From Hydrogenophaga sp. PBL-H3 (lineage in GTDB: Bacteria; Pseudomonadota; Gammaproteobacteria; Burkholderiales; Burkholderiaceae_C), in assembly GCF_010104355.1 (NCBI RefSeq), contig NZ_CP044972.1:3286001-3350000 (forward strand): a DNA stretch of 64,000 nt, written 5' to 3'. Positions 8,475 to 19,570 of this stretch are shown here, one piece after another. How positions within the stretch are numbered: the first letter of the stretch is position 1; each line of letters opens with the position of its first letter. The position numbers and the translations under genes were made by a program. The notes beneath the pieces are model-generated. The model worked only from the letters and a program-made list of their open reading frames with translations. It had not been told where the DNA came from and searched no databases.

Positions 8475-8551
8475 TGGCGGAGTGGACGGGGCTCGAACCC
8501 GCGACCCCCGGCGTGACAGGCCGGTATTCTAACCAACTGAACTACCACTCC
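8475..8551 (-). tRNA. tRNA-Asp (GTC)
   Basis: A 77-nt cloverleaf on the minus strand, including an encoded CCA. It starts GGAGTGGTAGTTCAG and the anticodon loop reads CTGTCAC, giving GTC. The T-arm has GGTTCGAGCC. It is the last of three tRNAs in the cluster. Confidence 0.96.
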
Positions 8552-8621
8552 TGGTAGATGGCGTTCGTTCTTGCGAACCAAGTGCCAACCACTTGTGCCT
8601 GAGTTGCCTTGCGGCAAATTC

Positions 8622-8697
8622 TGGCGACCCTACGGGGATTCGAACCCCGGTACTCACCGTGAAAGGGTGATGTCCTAGGCCTCTAGACGATAGGGTC
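8622..8697 (-). tRNA. tRNA-Glu (TTC)
   Basis: A 76-nt cloverleaf on the minus strand with encoded CCA. It starts GACCCTATCGTCTAG, the anticodon loop is CTTTCAC (TTC), and the T-arm carries GGTTCGAATCC. It lies between tRNA-Asp and tRNA-Ala and close to gltX, whose product charges this tRNA. Confidence 0.96.
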
Positions 8698-8812
8698 AAA
8701 ACCTTGGGACTAACCGAAACGCGACTCTCTGCACCGCGTTTTTTGGAACTTCGAATTGTAGCATCGGAAGGTGATGTTCCTTCCTCTGCTGCGCTTCGCA
8801 GTCCCTGATTTT

Positions 8813-8888
<76 letters not shown>

Positions 8889-8964
8889 ACAGGGTTTGTT
8901 GATCTGCTTCGCCGGTTTGATTCAGCGCTGCATTTCAGCAAGCCTCAGATTATAGGCGATTTTT

Positions 8965-10353
8965 TCAAGCCTTCTGCAAACGGTCCAGGACTGTTTCACG
9001 TTTCTGCAATTCGAGCACGGCATCGAGCGACGGCGTCTGGGCAGTGCCCATCACCAACACACGCACCGGCATGGCGATCTGCGGCATCTTCAGGCTGTGC
9101 GCGGTGAGCACTTCCTTGATGGCCGCCGAGATGCTGGCCTTGTCCCACGCAGCGCCGCCGAGCTTGCCAGCCAAGGCGGCCAGCGCCGGGCGCACCGCGT
9201 CGGTCACGTGCTGCGTGAGTTCGTCCGCGTTGGGCGTGATGTCGGCATAGAAAGCCTTCGCCCACTGGGCCAATGCCACGGTGGTGTCGCAGCGGTCCTT
9301 GAACAGGCCACAGATGCGCGGCAGGCGGTCATCCGCCGCAATGCCCTGCCACCTGAGCTGCTCGGCCACCAGCGGCGCGAGTGCGTCGTCGGTCATGGCC
9401 TTGAGGTGCTGGGCGTTGACCCAGCGCAGCTTGGCTTCGTCGAACTGCGCTGCACTGCGACCCAGGTGGTCGAGGTTGAACCACTCCAAAAACTGTGCGC
9501 GGCTGAAGATTTCATCGTCGCCGTGGCTCCAGCCCAGGCGCGCGAGGTAGTTCACCATCGCATCGGGCAAGTAGCCTTCGTCGCGGTACTGTGTGACGGG
9601 CTTGGCGCCGTTGCGCTTGCTCATCTTCTCGCCCTGCTCGTTGAGCACGGTGGGCAGGTGGGCGTACACCGGCGGCTCCTTGCCGAGCGCGCGAAAGATG
9701 TTGATCTGGCGCGGCGTGTTGTTCACGTGGTCGTCGCCCCGGATCACGTGGGTGATGGTCATGTCGATGTCGTCGACCACCACGCAGAAGTTGTACGTGG
9801 GCGTGCCGTCGGGGCGCGCGATCACGAGGTCGTCGAGTTCGTCGTTGCTGATCTCGATGCGGCCCTTGACCTTGTCGTCCCAGGCCACGACGCCGCCCTG
9901 CGGGTTCTTGAAGCGCAGCACGGGCTTCACGCCCTCGGGCACGGCCGGCAGCACCTTGCCCGGCTCGGGCCGCCAGGTACCGTCGTAGCGCGGTTTTTCC
10001 TTCGCCGCCATCTGCGCTTCGCGCAGCGCATCGAGTTCGGCCACGCTCATGTAGCAGGGGTACACCAGACCAGCAGTCACCATGTCGGCGAGCACGGCCT
10101 TGTAGCGGTCCATGCGCTGCATTTGGTAGAACGGGCCTTCGTCGTGGTCCAGGCCCAACCACCTCATTCCTTCAATGATCACGTCCACCGCGGCCTGCGA
10201 GGAACGTTCCAGATCCGTGTCTTCGATGCGCAGGATGAAGACGCCGCCGGTGGAGCGCGCAAACGCCCAGGGATAAAGCGCGGAGCGGATGTTGCCGAGG
10301 TGGATGAAGCCGGTAGGCGATGGCGCGAAGCGGGTGCGGACGGTGGTGGTCAT
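8965..10353 (-). CDS. gltX: Glutamate--tRNA ligase
   Basis: A 462-residue class I synthetase that charges tRNA-Glu. The HIGH-type motif is [13 protein letters not shown] near the N-terminus and the KMSKS-type motif is [10 protein letters not shown] around residue 250. The length is standard. The start is the ATG at 10353 (MTTTVRTRF), two bases after the metZ stop and the only choice that puts the ATP-binding motif in place. tRNA-Glu lies just downstream on the same strand, so enzyme and substrate may be co-expressed by read-through. Confidence 0.97.
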   Translation of the reverse strand: MTTTVRTRFAPSPTGFIHLGNIRSALYPWAFARSTGGVFILRIEDTDLERSSQAAVDVIIEGMRWLGLDHDEGPFYQMQRMDRYKAVLADMVTAGLVYPCYMSVAELDALREAQMAAKEKPRYDGTWRPEPGKVLPAVPEGVKPVLRFKNPQGGVVAWDDKVKGRIEISNDELDDLVIARPDGTPTYNFCVVVDDIDMTITHVIRGDDHVNNTPRQINIFRALGKEPPVYAHLPTVLNEQGEKMSKRNGAKPVTQYRDEGYLPDAMVNYLARLGWSHGDDEIFSRAQFLEWFNLDHLGRSAAQFDEAKLRWVNAQHLKAMTDDALAPLVAEQLRWQGIAADDRLPRICGLFKDRCDTTVALAQWAKAFYADITPNADELTQHVTDAVRPALAALAGKLGGAAWDKASISAAIKEVLTAHSLKMPQIAMPVRVLVMGTAQTPSLDAVLELQKRETVLDRLQKA

Positions 10354-10354
10354 G

Positions 10355-11560
10355 TCAGAAAGTGAGGAGTCCGCGGTCGAGGTCGGTCTGGATGTCTGGG
10401 AGATGTTCAAGGCCCACCGCCACGCGGATCAGCCCCTGCACCACGCCCGCCGTCTGGCGCTGCGCTTCGGTGAGGCGGCCGTGCGAGGTGCTCGCGGGGT
10501 GCGCCATCAGGGTCTTGGTGTCACCCAGGTTGGTCGAGAGCGACATCACCTGCAGCGAGTCGAGCACGTGGAACGCGCGTGCGCGGGCCTGCTCGGCGTC
10601 AGACGCCTTGACCTCGAACGAGAGCACGGCGCCCCCGCAATCCGACTGCTGCGCCATCGCCAGCGTGTGCTGTGGGTGGCTGGCCAGGCCCGGGTAGTGC
10701 ACGCGCGCCACGACCGGGTGGTCTTGCAGCCACTGGGCCAACTGGAGTGCGCGGGCCGACTGCGCCTGCATGCGGATGTCGAGCGTTTCCAGGCCCTTGA
10801 GCACCACCCAGGCGTTGAACGGCGCGAGCGTCATGCCCGCGCTCTTGAGCACGGGCAGGAAGGTCTTGGTGACCAGGTCCTGGCTGGCGCACAGGGCGCC
10901 GGCCATCACACGGCCCTGGCCATCGAGGTACTTGGTGCCCGAGTGCATGACGATGTCGGCGCCCAGCTTCATCGGCAATTGCAGCGCTGGCGTGGCGAAG
11001 CAGTTGTCCACGCACAGCAGCGCGCCCGCGTTGTGCGCGATGTCGGCCAGCGCGCGGATGTCGCACACCTCGGTGAGCGGGTTGGTCGGCGTTTCGGCGA
11101 ACAAGAGTTTCGTGGTCGGCTTGATCGCGGCCCGCCATGCCGCCACATCGGTTTGAGACACAAAGGTGGACTCGATGCCGAAGTTGGCCAAATCGGTGCC
11201 GATCAGCTTGATGGTGGAGCCAAACATGGAGTGCGAGCACACCACGTGGTCGCCAGCCTTGAGCAGGCCCATGCACATCATGAGGATGGCGGACATGCCA
11301 GAAGCGGTGGAGAGGCAGGCCTCGGCGCCTTCGAGCGCCGCCAGGCGTTGCTCGAAACTGGCCACCGTGGGGTTGCCGTAGCGGCCGTAGGTGAAGCCTT
11401 CCTCGTCGCCGGCAAAGCGGCGCGCGGCGGCTTCGGCGCTGGGTTGCACATAACCGCTGGTGAGGTACAAGGCCTCGGAGTTCTCGCCGTACTGGCTGCG
11501 CTCGACGGCTTCGCGCACGGCCAGTGTGTCGCGGTGCAGGTTGGTTTTCTTCTGCGTCAT
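10355..11560 (-). CDS. metZ: O-succinylhomoserine sulfhydrylase
   Basis: A 401-residue PLP enzyme of the Cys/Met metabolism family that makes homocysteine from O-succinylhomoserine and sulfide. The PLP lysine is in [13 protein letters not shown] (K210), with the upstream substrate/cofactor regions YGRYGNPT and FAETPTNP intact. The length fits MetZ. It lies 12 bp downstream of purF, the usual position in the folC-dedD-cvpA-purF-metZ row of beta- and gammaproteobacteria, and its stop abuts gltX. Distinction from cystathionine gamma-synthase or O-acetylhomoserine sulfhydrylase relies mainly on context. Confidence 0.9.
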   Translation of the reverse strand: MTQKKTNLHRDTLAVREAVERSQYGENSEALYLTSGYVQPSAEAAARRFAGDEEGFTYGRYGNPTVASFEQRLAALEGAEACLSTASGMSAILMMCMGLLKAGDHVVCSHSMFGSTIKLIGTDLANFGIESTFVSQTDVAAWRAAIKPTTKLLFAETPTNPLTEVCDIRALADIAHNAGALLCVDNCFATPALQLPMKLGADIVMHSGTKYLDGQGRVMAGALCASQDLVTKTFLPVLKSAGMTLAPFNAWVVLKGLETLDIRMQAQSARALQLAQWLQDHPVVARVHYPGLASHPQHTLAMAQQSDCGGAVLSFEVKASDAEQARARAFHVLDSLQVMSLSTNLGDTKTLMAHPASTSHGRLTEAQRQTAGVVQGLIRVAVGLEHLPDIQTDLDRGLLTF

Positions 11561-11572
11561 GGGCCGTGGCTT

Positions 11573-13078
11573 TCAGGCGACCTGCGCGTTGGGCAAGGCC
11601 AGGCGTGAGGTGTCCTCTTCACCCTCTTCACTGGTATCGCGCCCGGCGTTCAGGCGGGCGATGTCGGCCAGCGTGATGTCACCTGTGACGTACACACCGT
11701 CGAAGCACGACGCATCAAAACCCGCGAGCTCGGGATTGAGCGAGCCAATCGCTTGCTTCATCGCGTCCACGTCCTGGTAAATCAGGGCGTCGCAGCCGAT
11801 GCTTTCGCGCACTTCGTCCACCGTGCGGTTGTGCGCCACGAGTTCATCGGGTGTGGGCATGTCGATGCCATAGACGTTGGGGTAGCGCACCGGCGGCGCG
11901 GCGCTGGCCAGGTAGACCTTGCGCGCGCCGGCGTCGCGCGCCATCTGCACGATCTCGCGACTGGTCGTGCCACGCACGATGGAGTCGTCCACCAGCAACA
12001 CGTTGCGGCCCTTGAACTCACTGCCGATCACGTTGAGTTTCTGGCGCACCGACTTCTTGCGCACGCCCTGCCCCGGCATGATGAAGGTGCGGCCCACGTA
12101 GCGGTTCTTCACGAAGCCCTCGCGGTACGGCAGACCGAGCAGCTGGGCCAGCTCCATGGCGCTGGGGCGTGACGATTCGGGAATGGGGATGACCACGTCG
12201 ATCTCGTTCGGAGGCACGGTGGACACCACACGTTTGGCCAGGGTCACGCCCATGTTCAAACGCGCCTGGTAGACCGAGATGCCGTCCAGCACGGAGTCGG
12301 GCCGGGCCAGGTACACGAACTCGAAAATGCAGGGGTTGTGACTGACCTTGTCGGCGCACTGCTGGAACTGCATCTTGCCGTCGAGGTCGACGAACACCGC
12401 CTCACCGGGCAACACGTCGCGGTCCAGCTCAAAGCCGTTGCCTTCCAGCGCCACCGACTCGCTGGCCACCATCACGCCGCCCTGGTCGTTGTGGCCCACA
12501 CACAGTGGACGGATGCCAAACGGGTCGCGGAAGGCCAGCAAGCCGTGACCGGCGATCAGCGCCACCACCGCATACGACCCCTTGACGCGCTGGTGCACGC
12601 CACGCACGGCTGCGAACACATCGGCTGGTTTCAGCGTGATGCCGCGCGTGACCTTCTCCAGTTCGTGTGCGAGCACGTTGAGCAGGACCTCGGAGTCGCT
12701 CTCGGTGTTGATGTGGCGGTGGTCAGTCTGGAACAGCTCCTGCTTCAGCGCATGCGCGTTGGTCAGGTTGCCGTTGTGCACCAGCACCAGACCAAACGGC
12801 GCGTTCACGTAGAACGGTTGTGCCTCTTCTTCGCTGTAGGCATTGCCGGCCGTTGGGTAGCGCACCTGGCCCAGCCCGCATATGCCGGGCAGCGAGCGCA
12901 TGTTGCGGGTGCGAAACACATCGCGCACCATGCCCTTGGCCTTGTGCATGAAAAATTTTCGACCCTGCTGGGTGACGATGCCCGCCGCATCCTGGCCGCG
13001 GTGCTGCAGGAGCAACAAGGCGTCGTAAATCAGCTGGTTGACTGGCGTTTTGCTGACCACGCCCACGATTCCACACAT
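11573..13078 (-). CDS. purF: Amidophosphoribosyltransferase
   Basis: A 501-residue enzyme catalysing the first committed step of purine synthesis, PRPP plus glutamine to phosphoribosylamine. Processing to the N-terminal nucleophile cysteine is expected from MCGIVGVVS. The glutaminase half contains GQVRYPTAG and LVHNGNLTN; the phosphoribosyltransferase half contains the PRPP loop VLLVDDSIVRGTTS. The length is standard. It follows cvpA on the same strand with a 32-bp gap and is presumably in the same operon. Confidence 0.97.
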   Translation of the reverse strand: MCGIVGVVSKTPVNQLIYDALLLLQHRGQDAAGIVTQQGRKFFMHKAKGMVRDVFRTRNMRSLPGICGLGQVRYPTAGNAYSEEEAQPFYVNAPFGLVLVHNGNLTNAHALKQELFQTDHRHINTESDSEVLLNVLAHELEKVTRGITLKPADVFAAVRGVHQRVKGSYAVVALIAGHGLLAFRDPFGIRPLCVGHNDQGGVMVASESVALEGNGFELDRDVLPGEAVFVDLDGKMQFQQCADKVSHNPCIFEFVYLARPDSVLDGISVYQARLNMGVTLAKRVVSTVPPNEIDVVIPIPESSRPSAMELAQLLGLPYREGFVKNRYVGRTFIMPGQGVRKKSVRQKLNVIGSEFKGRNVLLVDDSIVRGTTSREIVQMARDAGARKVYLASAAPPVRYPNVYGIDMPTPDELVAHNRTVDEVRESIGCDALIYQDVDAMKQAIGSLNPELAGFDASCFDGVYVTGDITLADIARLNAGRDTSEEGEEDTSRLALPNAQVA

Positions 13079-13110
13079 GTTTCGATCCTCAGAAAAATTT
13101 CAAATGCTGT

Positions 13111-13596
13111 TCACGCGATATATCGGGCCACTGGCTCGGGCAACAAGGGCCTGATGGCGTGCAGCGTGGCCACCAGCACGTCGGCTACCGCCGAGCCCTG
13201 CCACCACAGCGCATCCCGCAGGGGCGACATGCTCATCACCACGGCGAACGCGAGCAACATCACCACGCCACGCGCCAGACCAAAGGCACCGCCCAGAATC
13301 CGGTCCACCGGCCGCAAGCCGACCGACGCCACCAGCTTCTTGACCATCCACGCGAGCAGGCCGCCCGCAAAAGCCACCGCGATGAAAACCAGCACGAAGC
13401 CAGCAGCCAGCTGAAGCGGTGGCGAGATGCCGTTCAGCGGCAACAGGGCGGCCGCTTCGTCGGCGTAGGCCTGCGCAAGCACGAACGCCGCCACCCAGCC
13501 CGCCACCGACAGAACCTCGTACACCAGCCCACGCCACGCACCCAGCAACACCGACAACAACAACACCGCCAGCAGCAGCCAATCCGTCAACACCAT
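13111..13596 (-). CDS. cvpA: CvpA family inner-membrane protein
   Basis: A 161-residue, four-helix hydrophobic protein. The N-terminal LTDWLLLAVLLLSVLLGAWRG and the following LSVAGWVAAFVLA region match CvpA, named for its requirement in colicin V export and with an unclear basic role, possibly in membrane or redox homeostasis. It lies between the SPOR protein and purF, the invariant CvpA position in proteobacteria. Confidence 0.92.
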   Translation of the reverse strand: MVLTDWLLLAVLLLSVLLGAWRGLVYEVLSVAGWVAAFVLAQAYADEAAALLPLNGISPPLQLAAGFVLVFIAVAFAGGLLAWMVKKLVASVGLRPVDRILGGAFGLARGVVMLLAFAVVMSMSPLRDALWWQGSAVADVLVATLHAIRPLLPEPVARYIA

Positions 13597-13618
13597 GCAA
13601 CCATCATCCGTTTGTGCG

Positions 13619-14341
13619 TCACAGCGTGAGGATGGCCGCAGGCAAGCCCAGGGCCTTCACGCGGGCTGCAGCCTTGTCAGCCTCGGCACGGCTGGCATAA
13701 GGCCCCAGACGCACGCGGATACGGCGCCCCTCGGCGGTTTCAGCCACATGGGTGTAGGTCTTGAGTCCGGCGGCTTCCAGCTTCTGGCGCACCGAGCGGG
13801 CACCCGCTTCTTCAGAGAACGCGCCCACCTGCACCACCAGGCGCTCGGCGGCAACTGCGGTGGTGGGTGCAGCGGTTGTCGTTGCGGGTGGGGTGGCGAT
13901 CTTGCCTTCGAGCAGGGCACGGGCGCGATCGGCGTCAGCGGGTGCAGGAGCGGGCCTGGTCGGCTCCGCCGCTGGCTTGGAAGGCGCAGCAGCCTCAACG
14001 ACCTCTTCGCGCGCACTCAGGGTCTCGCGGGCTTCGACGCTGGGCGCAGGTGGTTTGGCGGCGGCCGGCGCCGCAGCGGGTGCCGCTGCCGTGGCCGGCG
14101 CCTTGACGGCCGGCGCGGGCGTGTTCTTGGCCGGAATCTCGATCGGGATGTCGACCGAAATCGGGCGCGGCTGCGTGTCGAACAACAAAGGGAAACCCAA
14201 CACGCCCAGCAGCACCAGCACGCTGGCACCGATCAGCCGATGGCGCGCACGGCGGCGCACGGCGTCAATGCTCTGCGGCGGCGGTGTCGATGGATTGCCC
14301 TGTGAGCCTGAACGGGATGTGAACATTCGGGTGGGAACCAT
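13619..14341 (-). CDS. dedD: SPOR domain protein (DedD-like)
   Basis: A 240-residue protein with a short cytoplasmic N-terminus, one membrane segment (IGASVLVLLGVLGFPLLF, about residues 37-54), a long Ala/Pro-rich periplasmic linker, and a C-terminal SPOR domain of about 75 residues (VVQVGAFSEEAGARSVRQKL to LPAAIL). SPOR domains bind denuded glycan strands at the septum, and DedD takes part in cell division. The order folC-dedD-cvpA-purF supports the name. The start at 14341 is the farthest plausible; an internal start is possible. Confidence 0.88.
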   Translation of the reverse strand: MVPTRMFTSRSGSQGNPSTPPPQSIDAVRRRARHRLIGASVLVLLGVLGFPLLFDTQPRPISVDIPIEIPAKNTPAPAVKAPATAAAPAAAPAAAKPPAPSVEARETLSAREEVVEAAAPSKPAAEPTRPAPAPADADRARALLEGKIATPPATTTAAPTTAVAAERLVVQVGAFSEEAGARSVRQKLEAAGLKTYTHVAETAEGRRIRVRLGPYASRAEADKAAARVKALGLPAAILTL

Positions 14342-14406
14342 GACGCCAAAGGAGGCCTGGCGAGGGGCGCGACACGGGAGCGGTCGGGAAGGTTCGGGCG
14401 AAGGGG

Positions 14407-15756
14407 TCAGGAGGGCAGGTGTTTGGCCGACAAGCGGGGCACACCGTCCTGCAGAACTCCCCCCACGGTGAAGAACGATCCGAAGACCACGATTCTATCA
14501 GCGGGGTCCGCCTGGGACACCGCCGCCTGCAGGGCCTCCATGGGGCTGGCGTGGCAGCCAGCCACCGTGCTTTTGGCCGTGGCGGGATGGGCTTTCAAGG
14601 TCTCGGCCAGGGCCACGGCGGTGCTGGCCCGGGGCAGCGGCAGGTCGGTCAGGTGCCAGCGATCGATCAACGGCGCGATGCGCTCGACCATGGCACCGAG
14701 GTCCTTGTCGGCCATGGCGCCAAACACGGCGTGGGTGGTGGGGTAAAAGCCCATGGCGTCGAGGTTTTCGGTCAGCGCGGCCACCGAGTGCGGGTTGTGC
14801 GCCACGTCCAGCACCAGGGTGGGCGTGCCGGGCACGATCTGAAAGCGCCCGGGCAGCTCCACCAGCGCCAGGCCGTTGCGCACGGCCTGCGCCGTCACCG
14901 GCAACTTCGAGCGCAGGGCCTCCACCGCACCCAGCACGCCCGAAGCGTTCACCAACTGGTTGGCACCACGCAGCGCCGGGTAGGCCAACCCCGCGTAACG
15001 CCGGCCGCCGTGTGAAGGGTGCATGGCCCAGCCCCACTGCTGCTGGTCGCCGGCGAAATGAAAGTCTTTGCCGATGCGCCAGAGATCGGCACCGATCTCC
15101 AGTGCTCGGTCGAGCACGCTTTGCGGTGGCACCGGGTCGCTCACCACCACCGGGCGGCCGGTGCGCATGATGCCGGCTTTCTCGAAACCGATGGCCTCGC
15201 GGTCGTTGCCCAGCAGGGCCATGTGGTCGAGTGCGATGCAGGTGATGACGGCGCAGTCGGCATCGATGATGTTCACCGCGTCCAGCCGGCCGCCCAGGCC
15301 CACTTCAAGAATGGCCACGTCCAGGCCCGCGCGCGACAGCGTGCGCAGGATGGCCAGTGTGGTGAATTCGAAATAGCTCAGGCTGATCTCTTCGTCGCCG
15401 CCCTGCCCTTTGCGCGCTTCTTCCACCTCGGCAAACGCCGGCAGCAGCTCGTCGGTGGCCACGGGCTCACCGGCGATGCGGCAGCGCTCTTCAAAATGCA
15501 CCAGGTGCGGCGAGGTGTAGACGCCGGTGCGGTAGCCCGACTGGGTGTACACGGCTTCCAGCATGGCGCAGGTGCTCCCCTTGCCATTGGTGCCGGCCAC
15601 GGTGATCACCGGGCAAGTGAGGGCCAGGCCCATGCGCTGGGCCACGCGTTGCACGCGCTCCAGCCCCATGTCGATGGTGACGGGGTGCAGGCGCTCGGCA
15701 TGGGCCAGCCACTCGGGCAGCGTGGTGGGGTGGGGAGGCAGATCGATGTGGAGCAT
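14407..15756 (-). CDS. folC: Bifunctional dihydrofolate/folylpolyglutamate synthase
   Basis: A 449-residue Mur-ligase-family enzyme that adds glutamate to dihydropteroate and to folates. The P-loop is VAGTNGKGSTCAM (about residues 52-64), followed by YTSPHLVHFEER and the VGLGGRLDAVN region. The C-terminal domain includes LDVAHNPHS. The length is typical of proteobacterial FolC. It is the first gene of the minus-strand row here (accD is not in the window), 65 bp upstream of dedD. Confidence 0.96.
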   Translation of the reverse strand: MLHIDLPPHPTTLPEWLAHAERLHPVTIDMGLERVQRVAQRMGLALTCPVITVAGTNGKGSTCAMLEAVYTQSGYRTGVYTSPHLVHFEERCRIAGEPVATDELLPAFAEVEEARKGQGGDEEISLSYFEFTTLAILRTLSRAGLDVAILEVGLGGRLDAVNIIDADCAVITCIALDHMALLGNDREAIGFEKAGIMRTGRPVVVSDPVPPQSVLDRALEIGADLWRIGKDFHFAGDQQQWGWAMHPSHGGRRYAGLAYPALRGANQLVNASGVLGAVEALRSKLPVTAQAVRNGLALVELPGRFQIVPGTPTLVLDVAHNPHSVAALTENLDAMGFYPTTHAVFGAMADKDLGAMVERIAPLIDRWHLTDLPLPRASTAVALAETLKAHPATAKSTVAGCHASPMEALQAAVSQADPADRIVVFGSFFTVGGVLQDGVPRLSAKHLPS

Positions 15757-15814
15757 GGCTGGATTGTCCCATCGGCTCCTTGGCCTTTGCCGGCATCACC
15801 GACAATCCCTTTCC

Positions 15815-16159
15815 ATGATCACCGTACATGGCATACCCAACTGCGACACCGTCAAAAAAGCCCGAGCCTGGCTGACCGACCACGGCGTGGAGCATCGATT
15901 CCACGATTTCAAGAAACAGGGCGTGCCCGAAGCCGACCTTGATATTTGGCTGGCCGCCGCAGGCTGGGAAACCCTGGTCAACCGCAAGGGCACGACCTGG
16001 CGCCAGCTTGATGACGCCGTGCGGGCCTCGGTGGTGGACACGGCCAGCGCGCGCGCCCTGCTGCTGGCCCATCCCAGCGCGATCAAACGCCCGGTGGTTC
16101 AGTGGGCCGACGGCATCACCGTGGGGTTTGACGCTGCCGCCTGGCAAGCGCGTCTGTGA
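15815..16159 (+). CDS. Spx/ArsC-type reductase (YffB family)
   Basis: A 114-residue thioredoxin-fold protein of the ArsC/Spx superfamily. The active-site region is GIPNCDTVKKARAWL with a single cysteine, the YffB pattern, followed by HDFKKQGVP and a terminal arginine region. It is predicted to be a glutathione-dependent thiol reductase or regulator; arsenate reduction is unlikely without an ars context. The start is ATG 15815, 58 bp from the divergent folC. The exact activity is unknown. Confidence 0.85.
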   Translation: MITVHGIPNCDTVKKARAWLTDHGVEHRFHDFKKQGVPEADLDIWLAAAGWETLVNRKGTTWRQLDDAVRASVVDTASARALLLAHPSAIKRPVVQWADGITVGFDAAAWQARL

Positions 16160-16238
16160 TCCCGGCAACCGCCCCACCCTGCGGCCTAAAATCGCGGTTT
16201 CGCCATTCGCTTTCGTCTTCGCACCACACCCCAACACC

Positions 16239-16556
16239 ATGAGCACCACCCAATTCGACGGCGTGACCGTCAACACCCAAGCCAGCGTGTACTTCGACGG
16301 CAAGTGCGTCAGCCACGGCATCACATTTGCCGACGGCACGAAAAAATCGGTCGGCGTGGTGCTGCCCGCCACACTCACCTTCAACACCGGCGCACCGGAA
16401 ATCATGGAATGCGTGGCGGGCGGCTGTGAATACAAACTCGCCGGCACCGACGCCTGGCTCAAGTCCGGTCCTGGTGAGAAATTCAGCGTGCCCGGCAACA
16501 GCAGCTTCGACATCCGCGTGACCGAGCCCTACCACTACATCTGCCATTTCGGCTGA
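16239..16556 (+). CDS. ppnP: Pyrimidine/purine nucleoside phosphorylase
   Basis: A 105-residue cupin of the DUF1255 (YaiE/PpnP) family, which phosphorolyses several nucleosides. Family landmarks include YFDGKCVSHG, GVVLPATLTFNT and the C-terminal GNSSFDIRV...YHYICHF. The length is exactly that of the family. The start is ATG 16239. It sits 17 bp upstream of argG on the same strand and may be co-transcribed with it. Confidence 0.92.
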   Translation: MSTTQFDGVTVNTQASVYFDGKCVSHGITFADGTKKSVGVVLPATLTFNTGAPEIMECVAGGCEYKLAGTDAWLKSGPGEKFSVPGNSSFDIRVTEPYHYICHFG

Positions 16557-16564
16557 ACCACTGA

Positions 16565-17905
<1,341 letters not shown>

Positions 17906-17914
17906 CTTCTCGCG

Positions 17915-17943
17915 CCGCGAGGTTTCACGCTGAAACCTCGCGG
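17915..17943. terminator. Hairpin between convergent argG and murB
   Basis: CCGCGAGGTTTCA pairs perfectly with TGAAACCTCGCGG across a 3-base loop, a 13-bp stem. It lies just after argG and before the murB stop on the other strand. The T-tract is poor on both strands, so it may be a transcript-end stabiliser or Rho-linked rather than a strict intrinsic terminator. Confidence 0.55.
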
Positions 17944-17993
17944 GATCGTTGCGCTGCGGCGTTCTGAAATGACAGTCGCGCGCGAACAGTCCA

Positions 17994-19043
17994 TCAAACA
18001 ACGACTGGCTCGGTCTCCAGCAAGATCCCGAAGCGCTCGTACACACTGGTCTGGATCGCCTTGGCCAAGGTCATCACCTCACCACCGGTGGCACCGCCCC
18101 GGTTCACCAACACCAGCGCCTGCCGCTCGTACACCCCCGCACTGCCCACGCCCTTGCCCTTCCAGCCACAGGCGTCGATCAGCCAGCCCGCAGCCAGCTT
18201 GATGCTGCCATCCGCCATCGGGTAGTGCACCACCTTGGGTTCGCGCGCGATGATGTCCGCGCACTGCTCGGGGCTCACCGTCGGGTTCTTGAAAAAACTG
18301 CCGGCGTTGCCGATCACCGCCGGGTCGGGCAGCTTGGCGCGGCGGATGGAGCAGACCCAGTCAAAGATCTGTTGGGCGCTCGGTGAAGAGATACCGGTCT
18401 CGGCCATCTTGCGGTCCAGATCGGCATAGCCCAGCACAGCTTTCCACGGCTTGGGCAGCCAGAAACGCACGTGCGTGATCAGCGCACGGCCCGCCAGACC
18501 CAGACCTTTGTCACCGGCCGGAACGTGTTTGAACACCGAGTCGCGGTAACCAAAACCGCACTGCGCGGCATCCAGCGAGAAGCGCTGTCCCGTTTGCAGG
18601 TCGATGGCGTCCAGCGCGCTGAATCGGTCCTGCAATTCCACGCCATAGGCTCCAATGTTCTGCACCGGCGAAGCGCCCACCGTGCCTGGAATCAGCGCGA
18701 GATTTTCCAGCCCCGGATAGCCCTGCTCCAGCGTCCAGCGCACGAAATCGTGCCAGTCTTCGCCGGCGCCGGCCTCCACCAGCCAGCCCTTGGCGGTTTC
18801 TTCCACCAGGCGCCGCCCGGTGATTTCGACCTTGATCACCAGTTGCTTGATGTCACCGGTGATCACCAGGTTGCTGCCGCCGCCCAACACAAAGGGCGGC
18901 GTGCCCGACGCCGTGCTCACCTCCTGGTCGGCCAGCAGCGCCAGCACGTCGTCCGTTGAGCGCACGCGCACCAGGCGCTGCGCCCGGGCAACGATGCCAA
19001 AAGTGTTATGCGGCTGGAGCGCCACGTTGTTCTCGACTACCAT
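17994..19043 (-). CDS. murB: UDP-N-acetylmuramate dehydrogenase (MurB, type I)
   Basis: A 349-residue FAD enzyme that reduces UDP-GlcNAc enolpyruvate to UDP-MurNAc. The FAD regions [10 protein letters not shown] and [11 protein letters not shown], the catalytic [10 protein letters not shown] with the active serine, and [13 protein letters not shown] near the C-terminus are all present. The length fits type I MurB, as in E. coli. The start is ATG 19043 ([15 protein letters not shown]), with only 40 bp to the divergent yajQ start. Confidence 0.96.
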   Translation of the reverse strand: MVVENNVALQPHNTFGIVARAQRLVRVRSTDDVLALLADQEVSTASGTPPFVLGGGSNLVITGDIKQLVIKVEITGRRLVEETAKGWLVEAGAGEDWHDFVRWTLEQGYPGLENLALIPGTVGASPVQNIGAYGVELQDRFSALDAIDLQTGQRFSLDAAQCGFGYRDSVFKHVPAGDKGLGLAGRALITHVRFWLPKPWKAVLGYADLDRKMAETGISSPSAQQIFDWVCSIRRAKLPDPAVIGNAGSFFKNPTVSPEQCADIIAREPKVVHYPMADGSIKLAAGWLIDACGWKGKGVGSAGVYERQALVLVNRGGATGGEVMTLAKAIQTSVYERFGILLETEPVVV

Positions 19044-19083
19044 TCTTCGATTCTCTCATTCACCTTTTTGCAAGACCCCCAGC

Positions 19084-19569
19084 ATGCCTTCTTTTGACAC
19101 CGTTCTTGAAGCCGATTTCGTTGAAGTGAAAAATGCGGTCGATCAGGTCGCGCGCGAGATCGGCACCCGCTTCGATTTCAAGGGCACGAGTGCGGCCATC
19201 GAACTCAAGGACAAGGAAATCATCCTGCACGGTGACGCCGATTTTCAGCTCCAGCAGATCGACGACGTGCTGCGCGGCAAGCTCACCAAACGCGGTGTCG
19301 ACGCGCGTTTTCTCGACGTGGGCAAGGTTGAAAAAGTCGGCGGTGACAAGGTCAAGCAGGTGGTGAAGGTGCGCAACGGCGTCAGTACCGAAGACGGCAA
19401 GAAGATCCAGCAGGCCATCAAGGGCAGCAAGCTCAAGGTGCAGGGCGCTATCCAGGGCGATGCGGTGCGTGTGACCGGTGCCAAGCGTGACGACCTGCAA
19501 GCGGCCATGGCGCTCATCAAGTCCGAACTCAAGGACCTGCCGCTCTCTTTCAACAACTTCAGAGATTGA
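19084..19569 (+). CDS. yajQ: YajQ family nucleotide-binding protein
   Basis: A 161-residue protein with the family start [20 protein letters not shown] and C-terminus [10 protein letters not shown]. YajQ proteins fold as two RNP-like domains; members in Xanthomonas and Pseudomonas bind cyclic di-GMP. The length is standard. The next gene begins one base after the stop, with a TTG start. Confidence 0.94.
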   Translation: MPSFDTVLEADFVEVKNAVDQVAREIGTRFDFKGTSAAIELKDKEIILHGDADFQLQQIDDVLRGKLTKRGVDARFLDVGKVEKVGGDKVKQVVKVRNGVSTEDGKKIQQAIKGSKLKVQGAIQGDAVRVTGAKRDDLQAAMALIKSELKDLPLSFNNFRD

Positions 19570-19570
19570 G

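Noticed and set aside
15815..16159. Arsenate reductase
   Set aside because: It has only the NCDT-type single cysteine of YffB/Spx proteins and no ars neighbours.
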